A DNA stretch of 64,000 nucleotides from Nostoc foliaceum FACHB-393 (GCF_014698505.1 NZ_JACJTD010000003.1:186001-250000), one strand, 5' to 3'. Numbered from the stretch's first letter, positions 9,903 to 19,124 are shown. The notes: a model not told the origin generated them from the sequence alone. A program made the numbers and translations.

Positions 9903-9904
9903 AC
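9878..9904. repeat. Small dispersed repeat inserted in a HIP1 site, copy 2
   Basis: Compared with the paralogue at 4256-4290, exactly 27 bp starting TAGACACG and ending TTAGAC interrupt GCG^ATCGCTCGG. Related copies are at 5609-5636 and 45431-45457, both also followed by ATCGC. Confidence 0.85.
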
Positions 9905-10158
9905 ATCGCTCGGCATTGAACCAGAGGTTTAAGTATTTGGTTTAAGGGTGCGATCGCGCCAATTTTGGATTTGCCTGGGGAACGTAAACAAGTAATAGAC
10001 TAGGTACGTAGAGGCGCGAAATTTCACATCTCCATTATTTGGGGAAATAGTAGGATTGAAATACGCCAGTTAAAAAGTCCAATTTGCTGATGTAATAACA
10101 CCAAGTATTACTAATAACTGAGTGAACAAACAAGTGTTAATACTAAGGAGTAAGGGCT

Positions 10159-11277
10159 GTGACAGATTTGAGTGACTATAATCCAGAATTAGCTGATGAA
10201 GAAACTTTAGAAGAAGAAGATCAAGAGGAAAAAGTTACTTTTCAGTATGATCCTGATAAAATTAACATTGTAACTAGGGAACCAACAATAGAGTTATTGC
10301 TTAAAAGAATCAATGAAGAAGCCCTTGATTTAGCACCTGATTTCCAACGTCATGCTGATATATGGAAAGAAGATGCCCAAAGCAGGCTTATAGAATCTAT
10401 TATTATCCGCATCCCCATACCAGCATTTTATATAGATGCTACTAATGAAGATAAATGGTTAGTAGTCGATGGATTACAGCGTCTATTTGCACTCAAGCGC
10501 TTTATTCTTGATAAAAAACTCAAATTATCTGGATTAGAATATCTTACAAATTTGGAAGGGAAAACCTACGATGAAATTGATCGCAGATACCAACGCCGCC
10601 TTGAAGAAACTCAACTAACAGTATATTTGATTGAAAAAGGTACACCTCCAGAAATTAAATATAATATTTTTAAACGCATTAATACAGGAGGGCTTGCTTT
10701 ATCTCCTCAAGAATTACGCCATGCTCTTAATCCTGGTAAGGGAACAAAGTTTTTAACTAAACTTGCTGCATATCCAAAATTTCAGCAGGTAGTAAAACTT
10801 GGAGATGACCGGATAATGCGTATGGATGATCGGGAATTTATACTAGGCTTCATAGCCTTTACTTTGACTCATTATAAAGATTATGCCGACAACAGAGATA
10901 CTTTTTTAACAAAAGCACTATCTAAGACAAATAAACTCTCTGAAACTGAGCTACATGACATTGAAAATAATTTTCAAAGAGCAATTCTAGCTAACTGGAA
11001 CATCTTTGGTAAAGATGCATTTCGGAAAATATCTAATTCTCAGAAAAGAAAGTTTCCTATAAATAAAGCTCTATTTGAATCTTGGTCAGTACTTCTGAGT
11101 AAATTGAGTGATGATCAAATACAAGTTTTAGTAGATAAAAAACAAAAATTGATTAATATATTCAAGACATATATAGACAATGACAAATATTTTTTAGAAT
11201 CTATATCTCAGGCTGCTGAGAAAGTACAGTATAGATTTAGTACTATAGAAAAGATAATTCAGGAAGTGCTTTCATGA
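10159..11277 (+). CDS. DUF262 domain protein
   Basis: A 372-residue protein; the first 30 residues are very acidic. The DUF262 (GmrSD N-terminal, ParB-like) signature is clear: PDFQRHADIW, VVDGLQRLFALK (family consensus DGQQR), and IFKRINTGGLALSPQELRHAL. DUF262 proteins often act in phage defence, where the domain is thought to bind or hydrolyse nucleotide or to nick DNA. No GmrD/DUF1524 HNH motif is seen in the C-terminal half, which looks helical. GTG 10159 follows AAGGAG. It overlaps the next gene by ATGA, so it is the first gene of a tight three-gene operon. Confidence 0.85.
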   Translation: MTDLSDYNPELADEETLEEEDQEEKVTFQYDPDKINIVTREPTIELLLKRINEEALDLAPDFQRHADIWKEDAQSRLIESIIIRIPIPAFYIDATNEDKWLVVDGLQRLFALKRFILDKKLKLSGLEYLTNLEGKTYDEIDRRYQRRLEETQLTVYLIEKGTPPEIKYNIFKRINTGGLALSPQELRHALNPGKGTKFLTKLAAYPKFQQVVKLGDDRIMRMDDREFILGFIAFTLTHYKDYADNRDTFLTKALSKTNKLSETELHDIENNFQRAILANWNIFGKDAFRKISNSQKRKFPINKALFESWSVLLSKLSDDQIQVLVDKKQKLINIFKTYIDNDKYFLESISQAAEKVQYRFSTIEKIIQEVLS

Positions 11278-12389
11278 TTAGTTCTCTTCGCCTGATAAAT
11301 TTCAAACGTTTTGATAATCAGTTCCTTGAATTTAGACCTTTAACACTAATTTCTGGTCTTAATAGCACTGGAAAATCTTCTGTACTTCAATCATTACTAT
11401 TACTACGTCAATCATATCAACAGGGTTTATTGCCAAAAACTGGCTTGGCGCTAAATGGTGATTTAGTAAGTATTGGTACAGCACAGGATGCTCTTTGTGA
11501 AGGTGCAAAAGATAATTATATAAGTTTTGAGATTATCTCAGAAAAGTATGAATATATATGGAATTTCAATTACAACCCAGATAAAAAAGAAGAAGATGTC
11601 TTAAATGTCATTTTAGAACCAAATGACTCAGAAATTTTTAAATCAAATATTTTTAGTAAATATTTTCACTACCTTCAAGCAGAACGTATTGGGCCACGTT
11701 CATTTAATGAAATGTCTGATTATCAAGTTAGGCGACTTAGACAAATTGGTACTAAAGGAGAATATACAGCCCATTTTCTTTATATTTATGGAGATGAACC
11801 AATTTTTATCTCCAATCTCAGCTATCCAGAAGCAAAATCAATGAATCTGATAGATCAAGTGGAAGCATGGATGAGAGAGGTTAGTCCTGGTATACGTATC
11901 AAAATAGAAGCTAACTCAGCGATGGGTTTGGTGACTATAAAATATTTTTATGGAGATAGTAATCGTTACCGTGCAACCAACGTTGGTTTTGGGATTACTT
12001 ACACTTTATCAATTATTGTAGCTATACTTTCATCTCCTCCTGGTACACTAATCCTAGTTGAAAACCCAGAGGCTCATCTCCATCCTAGAGGACAAGCGAA
12101 AATGGGAGAACTATTAGCGCTTGCCGCTAGTTGTAATATTCAGGTTGTAATAGAAACTCATAGCGATCATGTTTTAAACGGGATTCGTCTTGCTGTTCAT
12201 GGCGGTATTATTCCCCCAGATTATGTCCAGCTGCATTACTTTCAGCAACAAGAAAAACAAGGACAAGCTTTGACAGAGGTAATATCACCACGAATTAATC
12301 GCAGTGGAAGAATTGACAAATGGCCAGATGGTTTCTTTGATGAATGGGATAAGAGTTTGGAAGTTTTATTAGAACCGGTGGGAGAATAA
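11274..12389 (+). CDS. AAA ATPase with DUF3696-type C-terminus
   Basis: A 371-residue RecF/OLD-like ATPase. It starts with LRLINFKRFDNQFLEF, has Walker A GLNSTGKSS at residues 28-36, a QSLLLLRQSY helix, and then a late Walker B/signature region ILVENPEAHLHPRGQAKMGELLA and the switch IETHSDHVLNGIRLAV. The end, KWPDGFFDEWDKSLEVLL, matches the DUF3696 C-terminal motif. There is no Toprim domain. Such ATPases act as sensors or DNA clamps in several defence systems. Translation is coupled to the upstream DUF262 gene through ATGA. Confidence 0.88.
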   Translation: MISSLRLINFKRFDNQFLEFRPLTLISGLNSTGKSSVLQSLLLLRQSYQQGLLPKTGLALNGDLVSIGTAQDALCEGAKDNYISFEIISEKYEYIWNFNYNPDKKEEDVLNVILEPNDSEIFKSNIFSKYFHYLQAERIGPRSFNEMSDYQVRRLRQIGTKGEYTAHFLYIYGDEPIFISNLSYPEAKSMNLIDQVEAWMREVSPGIRIKIEANSAMGLVTIKYFYGDSNRYRATNVGFGITYTLSIIVAILSSPPGTLILVENPEAHLHPRGQAKMGELLALAASCNIQVVIETHSDHVLNGIRLAVHGGIIPPDYVQLHYFQQQEKQGQALTEVISPRINRSGRIDKWPDGFFDEWDKSLEVLLEPVGE

Positions 12390-12393
12390 AACG

Positions 12394-13341
12394 GTGGATT
12401 TAGAAATCGTTTTTAATGAACTCTCCTTACACACTTATGCTTCTGATATTACTACAGCAAGACAATTGATGACAGAATTCATCAATACAATACTTTCAAT
12501 CAAGCCTCCCAGTGGAAGCAAGAGAAAGCTTTACACTAAAAGTGATTTTAATTACTTAGAACTTGCACTAGATTATAGAGTAGTGCAGTGGCGTAACGAT
12601 CCAGATGTAGATTTAGAAGCTCGAAGATTCCTTAAAACTCTTCAAGATAAAAACGATCTGCCTTTAGCAGATATTCTAGATCCGGGAATTGAGGTAAGTT
12701 ATCAAGGACAACAAGCTATTGGACTTTATTATGCTTTTGTGTTTAATTCTCTTGCAGTGAGCCTAAAATCTGAACCACAGTGGGATTGCAGTAGCTTGCA
12801 GTTGCAGGTAATAACAGTAGATGAAGAGGAACAAGAAGAGCCATTAATTATCAGGTATGAAAATGTGTTACATGCCAGTTGTAGTAATCATGTGCAGGAA
12901 CACTATGATTGGATTGACGGTTTTCAAGAGCGTATACGTCAAGGAGTTAGTGACGGCTTAGATTTATGGAACCGTAGAGGAGAATTATTCCCTTCTCTAG
13001 TCTTTTGCGAAAGTGTTAGCAAGCAGATACAAAGCCTTGGGAATGGTAGCTCAATGTTACGACAAATTGTGAGAAAGTTGTTTGAACTAGAAAACGGCTG
13101 TAAAACTTGGACTGATGGAGATTTTAATTTAGACATTCTTGCTAGTAAAGCTACTCCAGAAAGTGACTCTAGGCTTCAAAAGTTAGAGGATAAGTTAATC
13201 TTTAAGTGTCCTGATGATGTGTATCGCCTATTCAGTTTGCACTTAAGAATGACTGGTGCAGGAGCTTGGCGGCTTCATTTTTCTACAGAATTAGGGGCTG
13301 GCACAATAATCATTGGGTATATCGGCCCAAAAATACAATAG
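12394..13341 (+). CDS. Unknown protein, third gene of DUF262-ATPase operon
   Basis: A 315-residue soluble protein that I do not recognise. GTG 12394 lies 4 bp beyond the ATPase stop, with GGGAG upstream. No membrane segment or signal is visible. Notable segments are DFNYLELALDYRVVQWRND near residue 50, HVQEHYDWIDGFQERIRQGVSDGLDLWNRR in the middle, and the C-terminal pattern WRLHFSTELGAGTIIIGYIGPKI. The last resembles the terminal beta-strands of small RelE-like folds, but that is only a visual impression. Position makes it the likely effector or specificity subunit of the operon. Confidence 0.75.
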   Translation: MDLEIVFNELSLHTYASDITTARQLMTEFINTILSIKPPSGSKRKLYTKSDFNYLELALDYRVVQWRNDPDVDLEARRFLKTLQDKNDLPLADILDPGIEVSYQGQQAIGLYYAFVFNSLAVSLKSEPQWDCSSLQLQVITVDEEEQEEPLIIRYENVLHASCSNHVQEHYDWIDGFQERIRQGVSDGLDLWNRRGELFPSLVFCESVSKQIQSLGNGSSMLRQIVRKLFELENGCKTWTDGDFNLDILASKATPESDSRLQKLEDKLIFKCPDDVYRLFSLHLRMTGAGAWRLHFSTELGAGTIIIGYIGPKIQ

Positions 13342-13370
13342 ATCAATCTTTAATCAGAAGAAGAAATTGA

Positions 13371-13427
13371 TTTGAACCGAGTTTTGTAGAAAGACTGCGA
13401 TCGCTAGGTATCGAACCAGAAGCCTAG
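13371..13427 (+). pseudogene. Fossil C-terminal tail of a Uma2 gene
   Basis: Reads FEPSFVERLRSLGIEPEA then TAG, the same C-terminal ending as the Uma2 proteins at 3547 and (before repeat insertion) 9204. An in-frame stop lies just upstream, so only about 18 codons remain. It follows the three-gene operon by 30 bp and slightly overlaps the stop of the convergent oxygenase gene. Confidence 0.75.
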
Positions 13428-14278
13428 ATTTTTGGATGAAGTGGCCCCACATTTGCAATTTCATAGCCAGTGGGATAGCTGGGGATAGGAGAGTCAATAT
13501 AAAAATTAGGCTGATTCCGAGGTGGGAATAACCGGATTAATTTAGCTCGGATTTTTAGTAGACTTACCATAGCCGATCGCAGCAATGGCGAAGGATAGGG
13601 AAAACCAAAGGCATCGAGCATGGTGTCATCCAGTAAAGCGTAGATACCTGGTTTGATAAAAGAACGCATCCACGAAGGAAACCAACTCAAAAATAAATCG
13701 CGTGTAGCTTCCCCAACTCGACAATTTGTATCTGAGTAGCGAAATTTTTGGCGTTCGTAGTCAAGGTTATAGCGCTCGAATTCTTCGTAGGTTCCAGGGA
13801 TATTCTGAATCTGCATTCGCTTACCTACTTCTCGCCAGAAGTAAAAAGACGCTAATTTTTCTTGTTCGCACATCAGCCGCCAACCAAACCGTACATTCCA
13901 ACGGATAGGCTCGAAAATGAAAGTTGAAAGTACATACAGGAAATCACCGTTGTCAATCTTGAAGCGTCCGTGGAGTGCATTCATGCGTTGCAGGGCTTGT
14001 TTGCCGCGATCGCTATCATAACCCCACTTAATCATCTCTCCAACAATTATTGACGTATCATCGTAGCGTTTTTGCGGACAATGGGTAAATTCTCCTGTGT
14101 GATTCAGCAATTTAGAAATACTAGGAACGCAGTAAGTTCGCATCAAAGCAACTTCGAGCGATCGCGTCATATCCCAAGGAAACTCATAGCCGTTCATCAA
14201 GTTATAAATCCGGCAATGATCTTGCACTGGATCAAGTTGCTGAATTAGGTGAAAATTTTTATAACGATTGAGAAGCAT
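13424..14278 (-). CDS. MpaB/DUF2236 family oxygenase
   Basis: A 284-residue protein of the MpaB/Lcp-like DUF2236 family, putative heme oxygenases named after the fungal mycophenolic acid enzyme MpaB and rubber oxygenase. Family features seen are MNALHGRFKIDNGDFLYVLSTFIFEPIRW, whose His is a candidate heme ligand, and LASFYFWREVGKRMQI, followed by a C-terminal helical region. Substrate is unknown. The gene begins 25 bp after cupB on the same strand, so it is probably the last gene of the ndhF4-ndhD4-cupB operon, an unexpected partner for CO2 uptake. Confidence 0.75.
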   Translation of the reverse strand: MLLNRYKNFHLIQQLDPVQDHCRIYNLMNGYEFPWDMTRSLEVALMRTYCVPSISKLLNHTGEFTHCPQKRYDDTSIIVGEMIKWGYDSDRGKQALQRMNALHGRFKIDNGDFLYVLSTFIFEPIRWNVRFGWRLMCEQEKLASFYFWREVGKRMQIQNIPGTYEEFERYNLDYERQKFRYSDTNCRVGEATRDLFLSWFPSWMRSFIKPGIYALLDDTMLDAFGFPYPSPLLRSAMVSLLKIRAKLIRLFPPRNQPNFYIDSPIPSYPTGYEIANVGPLHPKI

Positions 14279-14303
14279 CTAAAATTTCTCTGTATAAATT
14301 CAG

Positions 14304-15434
14304 TTATGTATTCACATCCAGCAACCGCGAAGTTTCTAACCGACTCATCCACTTCTCTAAATAAACTCGATTACCTTTTTCCTCATTTGGATCTTTAGTA
14401 TCCAAAGGATGAGGCATCAGTCCCAAAATGGTTGCTGTTGTCACGCAAAACATCGATTTTTGGAAACTCATGCAAATTTGTACCCGCAAATCATCTTCAC
14501 CTCGAAGACTGCGACGATAAATTTCGTGCAAATACTCTGGAAGATAATGACGCATATCCTGCATCAACAAGGTGGGAGGAATACCCGCGCCGCCAATGGG
14601 TAAAGGATCGGCATACAATGCGCCATATTGGAATCGAGTTTGATCTGGGGGAATTTGATAACCTTGGGCATTGTATGAAACTGTACCGTGGAAAGGAGTT
14701 CCTCGGAAAAATACTGCTTCTACATAAGGTATTGCTGTATCTGCTAAAAAGGTCAAACCAACGCTTTTGGGAATGATTTCATAGACTTCACCCCGAATTT
14801 TGACGGCGTAGGTAATTGGGTTTGATGCATTTGCCACTAACCCTGCTTTAATATGTTCTACAACTTGGGGAATCGATTTGATTTCACCTCGGTCGTAGCG
14901 GTCTGATAAGTTGAGGAACATATCAGCCATAACTCGCCAGAATTGACCTAAACCGGTGTAGTAAGCAGAGACGCGCAATTGTTCTGTTAAAAAATCTGGA
15001 AACAGTTGGTTAATACCCGAAATTAAAGGATTATTTTTAAACTTTGCGGCGATAACGGCTTGCGCTCTTTCTTTAAATTCATTTGTATCTAAATACGTAT
15101 CTAGCCCGCCGCCACCGTGCCACATCATGCCTTTCATGCAATACTCGGCATATTCAAAATTAATTCGGTCATGCCACCAGTGACGGAGTAATTTCTGAAA
15201 AGAAACCTCTCCATTAAAGTATTTAAAAAATGGGAAAAATATTAAAAACTGATGCTCGGCAATATAATTAAGATTTTTTGAGTAAGCATCTAAAACTACG
15301 CCATAGCTTTTAAGAATACCAACAACTTCCAGAACATTTTCTGGATTATCAGGGACTAATGCCTCTCCTGTTTGCAAACGTTCAATATACTCAGCTAAGG
15401 GATTATGAACCGCTTTCTTTTTAATAGTTACCAT
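14304..15434 (-). CDS. cupB: CO2 hydration protein CupB (ChpX)
   Basis: A ChpXY-family protein that converts CO2 to bicarbonate on the cytoplasmic side of a specialised NDH-1 complex. The 376 residues fit CupB better than the longer CupA, and the neighbours ndhD4/ndhF4 agree. Seen are RHWWHDRINFEYAEYCMKGMMWHGGGGLDTYLD, rich in conserved His/Cys/Trp, and LLMQDMRHYLPEYLHEIYRR. The frame reaches 15476, but ATG 15434 follows GGAGAGAT at normal spacing. It is the third gene of the minus-strand cluster; this NDH-1MS' form is known as the constitutive CO2-uptake complex. Confidence 0.92.
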   Translation of the reverse strand: MVTIKKKAVHNPLAEYIERLQTGEALVPDNPENVLEVVGILKSYGVVLDAYSKNLNYIAEHQFLIFFPFFKYFNGEVSFQKLLRHWWHDRINFEYAEYCMKGMMWHGGGGLDTYLDTNEFKERAQAVIAAKFKNNPLISGINQLFPDFLTEQLRVSAYYTGLGQFWRVMADMFLNLSDRYDRGEIKSIPQVVEHIKAGLVANASNPITYAVKIRGEVYEIIPKSVGLTFLADTAIPYVEAVFFRGTPFHGTVSYNAQGYQIPPDQTRFQYGALYADPLPIGGAGIPPTLLMQDMRHYLPEYLHEIYRRSLRGEDDLRVQICMSFQKSMFCVTTATILGLMPHPLDTKDPNEEKGNRVYLEKWMSRLETSRLLDVNT

Positions 15435-15622
15435 TGATATCTCTCCAAAAACTTTAGGAATTAGGGCATTGGGCATTGGGCATTGGGCATAGGCAAGAGG
15501 ACTTGGGGAAAAGGAGAATTGGGGACAAGGGGAAAGACTTGTTTCAAGTTCTCACCTCTTGTCCCCTTGTCTTCTCTGCTCCCTGCTCTCCTGCTTCTTC
15601 CCCATTCCCCATTCCCTACTCC

Positions 15623-17128
15623 CTAATCCTTAGTCCCTATTGCTTTATCCAAAGACACAGCTACTACTACGTTTTGGCTATTAACCATTGCTGTAATTGT
15701 TGGTTCAGTCCAGCGTGCTAACCAACCAGGTTGAATGCCGAAAATCACAATCAGCACAGCTAAAATTGCAGCTGGGCCGCGATCGCTCCAATACACCCGT
15801 GGTAAGTTGGTAACTTGTGCAGACAAGCGTCCAAAAAAGGCGCGGTTGAGAAGTATTAGAAAGTAAACCGCCGTTAAGCCTGTGCCAATCATTGATAGCA
15901 GCGTTTGCACTGGAAAAACTGGGAAACTGCCCCGAAAAATGATGAATTCGGAAATAAACCCCAGCATTCCCGGTATCCCAGCGCTGGCCATCACTCCCAC
16001 AACAATCAAGCTACCAATTACAGGCATACCGCGTTCTGGGTTCAGCAGTCCTTGGAGAACTTCTAAATCTCGGCTTCCGGCTTTTTTATACACAACCCCT
16101 ACCAACAAAAACAGCATGGCGGAAATCAAGCCGTGGCTAATCATCTGCATAACAGCACCCAACACACTTAATGGTGTGGAAGCCGCTGCCGCTAAAAGCA
16201 CGTAGCCCATGTGTCCAATAGAACTGTATGCTACCATTTTTTTCATATCGGTTTGAGCGATCGCGCAGGATGCACCATACAGTACACTTACTACTGCCCA
16301 AGTCGCTAACCAAGGAGCCACATAAGCCCAAGCTTCTGGTAACAAGTTCATGCCAAACCGCAGTAAGCCATAAGTTCCCAACTTCAACAACACTCCAGCC
16401 AACAGTACAGAAATTGGTGTGGAAGCTTCAACGTGAGCATCTGGCAACCAAGTATGGAAGGGAACTAAAGGAATTTTAATCCCAAAACCTACCAAAATTC
16501 CCCCTAGCAGTAAAAGCTGTGTCGCTAGAGGTAGAGTTGTAGGGTTCAAGGTTGCTAGTGCAAAGCTAGAGGAACCACTCAACCAAACCATTCCGAGGAA
16601 ACTTGCCAAAATCAAGATTCCCGAAACGGCAGTATAAATGAGAAATTTTGTTGCAGCATAACCCCGCTTTTCCCCACCCCAAATCGCTATCAATAGATAT
16701 AGCGGGATTAGTTCCAATTCGTAAAACAAGAAAAATAGCAGTAAATCCTGTGCCAGAAAAGCTCCAGTCACCCCAGCGCTCAATAATAGTATCAAAGAGT
16801 AATAAAATTTAGGACGCTGAAGGGATTCATCGCTACTGTAAATGGCAATGCAAGTTAACAATCCATTCAAAACCAGCAGTGGCAAAGATAAACCATCTAT
16901 TCCCAGGTTATAGTTCAAGCCTAAGACATCTATCCAAGGGAGAGACTCGGCAAATTGTTGAGTGATTTCCCCTGGATGGAACTGAATTGCTAGTACGATT
17001 GTCCACAAGAAAGCAATACTGGCAAAGACTAAAGCCACCCCACGGGCAAATTTTCCACTGATGCCAGAGGGCGAGAAACCAATTAAAGCTGCACCGATTA
17101 ACGGCACTAGAATTAAAACACTAAGCAT
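15623..17128 (-). CDS. ndhD4: NAD(P)H-quinone oxidoreductase subunit 4, NdhD4 type
   Basis: A 501-residue proton-pumping antiporter-like subunit of thylakoid NDH-1 with about 14 membrane helices. Proton-translocation residues are visible in FLFYELELIPLYLLIAIWGG and in FGIKIPLVPFHTWLPDAHVEASTPISVLLAGVLLKLGTYGLLR. Assigned to the CO2-uptake D3/D4 class because it sits between ndhF and a cup gene, and to D4 from the CupB-type partner. The gap to cupB (about 190 bp) is filled with GGGCATT heptamers and G-rich repeats. Confidence 0.92.
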   Translation of the reverse strand: MLSVLILVPLIGAALIGFSPSGISGKFARGVALVFASIAFLWTIVLAIQFHPGEITQQFAESLPWIDVLGLNYNLGIDGLSLPLLVLNGLLTCIAIYSSDESLQRPKFYYSLILLLSAGVTGAFLAQDLLLFFLFYELELIPLYLLIAIWGGEKRGYAATKFLIYTAVSGILILASFLGMVWLSGSSSFALATLNPTTLPLATQLLLLGGILVGFGIKIPLVPFHTWLPDAHVEASTPISVLLAGVLLKLGTYGLLRFGMNLLPEAWAYVAPWLATWAVVSVLYGASCAIAQTDMKKMVAYSSIGHMGYVLLAAAASTPLSVLGAVMQMISHGLISAMLFLLVGVVYKKAGSRDLEVLQGLLNPERGMPVIGSLIVVGVMASAGIPGMLGFISEFIIFRGSFPVFPVQTLLSMIGTGLTAVYFLILLNRAFFGRLSAQVTNLPRVYWSDRGPAAILAVLIVIFGIQPGWLARWTEPTITAMVNSQNVVVAVSLDKAIGTKD

Positions 17129-17267
17129 AGATAGAAGGGGATAGGGGAAAGGGGACAGGGGATACGGGATAGGGAAAGAGGGAGAGAATAATCCCTAACT
17201 CTTAACTCCTAACTCCTAACTTCTCACTCAGCACGGATTAAACCATAGCTATCCGCTAACAGCACTC

Positions 17268-19124
17268 TTAAAAAGGCAATTTATCTAGTAAACCTAATGA
17301 CCAGCTGATGAAAAAACCCAGGACGCTGACAACTGCTAGGATGGTCAACATATAGCCCTGAGATTGCCCAGAAATGCTGTATTTTAAAGTTTGTCCGCCA
17401 AGGATTGTTGCAAATCCAACTAAGTTCACTAGACCATCGACTAAATAGCGATCGCTCCAAGCAGAGATTTTAGATAGCAGTGCGACTGCACCTACTACCG
17501 TTACCCGATAAACTCGGTCAATATAAAAATCATAACCTAACAAGTCCTGCACAAATCTCCATGCCAAGATTCTGGATCTTGACCAAGCTTTGTGTAGATG
17601 AACTGTAGAACCTACACCTACCCCCACGACGGTAGAAGTAAACAACGCTAACGCCACATACCAATTAATACTTTCCCAATCTGGTAGCAAGTACCATTGC
17701 TGTAGCATCAAAGGTACAAGCAGAGTGAAGACTGTGAGAATCACCATTGGTAAGGCCATCTGCCAAGCAACTTCTGGGGTGCGACGGGTCTTCTGTTGCG
17801 GTTTCCCCCAAAAAACTAATCTGAATACTCTGGTCAAGTTCAATGCTGTCAAGCCATTGACTAATAATAAAACCCCAATTACCCAAGGGCTAATATTCAC
17901 AAAACCGTCAGCCCATGCTAACATTGCCCAAAAGCTTCCCAAAGGTAGCAGTGTTACCATTCCGGCTGAACCGACAATAAAGGCAGTAGTTGTGGCTGGC
18001 ATCCTTGACCAAAGACCGCCCATTTCTGTTAAGTCTTGGCTTTGGGTAGTCAAGATTACTGAACCGGAACTCATGAATAATAATGCTTTAGCGATCGCAT
18101 GAGTTAACAGCAACATCAAGGCCACACCCCCTTGCTGCAACCCCACCGCCAAAAACACTAACCCCATGTATGCACTGGTGGAATGAGATAGCGATCGTTT
18201 AATGTCAATTTGAGCTATGGATACTAATGTTGCCCCAATCGCTGTCACCGTTCCCATGACTACTAATACATTCAAGGCAACTGGCGACAAAGCTAATAAT
18301 GGTTGCAGTTTATACAATAGATAAGCACCACCAGCTACTACCAGTGAGTTCCGCATTACCGAGGCAGGGTTGGGCCCCTCCATTGCCTCATCTAACCACA
18401 GGTGCAGTGGAAATTGCGCACATTTACCAGCAGGCCCAGCAATTAACGCCAACCCCAGCAATGTTGATGTAATTGGGCTTAAATTAGCTGTTTGCGCCCA
18501 CTCATATAAATCCGAAAAGTTCAAACTGCCAGCTAAGGTGGAAAGCGTCACCACTGCCATTAGCAGTAACAAGTCTCCCACCCGTTTGGTTAAAAACGCA
18601 TCCCGCGCCGCTGTTACTACTAGTGGTTGAGCATACCAGAATCCCACCAACAAGTAAGTTGAAAGCGTCAGCACTTCCAAAAGGGCATAGCTGAAAAACA
18701 AAGAATCACTGATTGCTAGAGCACTCAGCGCTGCTTCAAAAAATCCGAGCAACGCAAAAAAACGCGCCAACGACCAGTCTTTTTCCATATAACCCAGAGC
18801 GTAAACTTGTGCCAGTAAGCTTAACCCTGTAATTAAAACTGTTGCCCCAATACTGACTGCTGAGAGTTCTAAGGCAAAAGATAAGTCTAAATCAGCAGCT
18901 TTGAACCACCGCACCAGTAACTTTTCTGGTTCTCTATCCCAGATAATGTTAAATACAGACAGACTATGTACAAAAGCTAAAACGGTTGTCAACAAGTTTA
19001 TGTATGCCGCAGGTCTTGGTCCTGTTCGCTGAATTATTCCTATTCCCCACGGCAACGTCAAAATTGCGCCTAATAAGCTATATAAAGGCACAAACCAACT
19101 TGTTGAAAATAGAAATTGATCCAT
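17268..19124 (-). CDS. ndhF4: NAD(P)H-quinone oxidoreductase subunit 5, NdhF4 type
   Basis: A 618-residue NuoL-like membrane subunit with many helices, key motifs LLEVLTLSTYLLVGFWY and AQFPLHLWLDEAMEGPNPASVMRNSLVVAGGAYLL, and the long C-terminal extension typical of NdhF. In the CO2-uptake forms it forms the distal arm holding the Cup protein. It is the first gene of the minus-strand operon and diverges from ccmK2 across a 659-bp intergenic region. The F4 label rests on the CupB-type neighbour and the known ndhF4-ndhD4-cupB order beside ccm genes in Anabaena. Confidence 0.92.
   Translation of the reverse strand: MDQFLFSTSWFVPLYSLLGAILTLPWGIGIIQRTGPRPAAYINLLTTVLAFVHSLSVFNIIWDREPEKLLVRWFKAADLDLSFALELSAVSIGATVLITGLSLLAQVYALGYMEKDWSLARFFALLGFFEAALSALAISDSLFFSYALLEVLTLSTYLLVGFWYAQPLVVTAARDAFLTKRVGDLLLLMAVVTLSTLAGSLNFSDLYEWAQTANLSPITSTLLGLALIAGPAGKCAQFPLHLWLDEAMEGPNPASVMRNSLVVAGGAYLLYKLQPLLALSPVALNVLVVMGTVTAIGATLVSIAQIDIKRSLSHSTSAYMGLVFLAVGLQQGGVALMLLLTHAIAKALLFMSSGSVILTTQSQDLTEMGGLWSRMPATTTAFIVGSAGMVTLLPLGSFWAMLAWADGFVNISPWVIGVLLLVNGLTALNLTRVFRLVFWGKPQQKTRRTPEVAWQMALPMVILTVFTLLVPLMLQQWYLLPDWESINWYVALALFTSTVVGVGVGSTVHLHKAWSRSRILAWRFVQDLLGYDFYIDRVYRVTVVGAVALLSKISAWSDRYLVDGLVNLVGFATILGGQTLKYSISGQSQGYMLTILAVVSVLGFFISWSLGLLDKLPF

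Noticed and set aside
14432..14776. Plus-strand ORF within cupB
   Set aside because: Antisense shadow of a well-conserved gene.
15476..15721. 81-residue plus-strand ORF between cupB and ndhD4
   Set aside because: Made of GGGCATT heptamers and G/C-rich low-complexity repeat, overlapping ndhD4 on the other strand.
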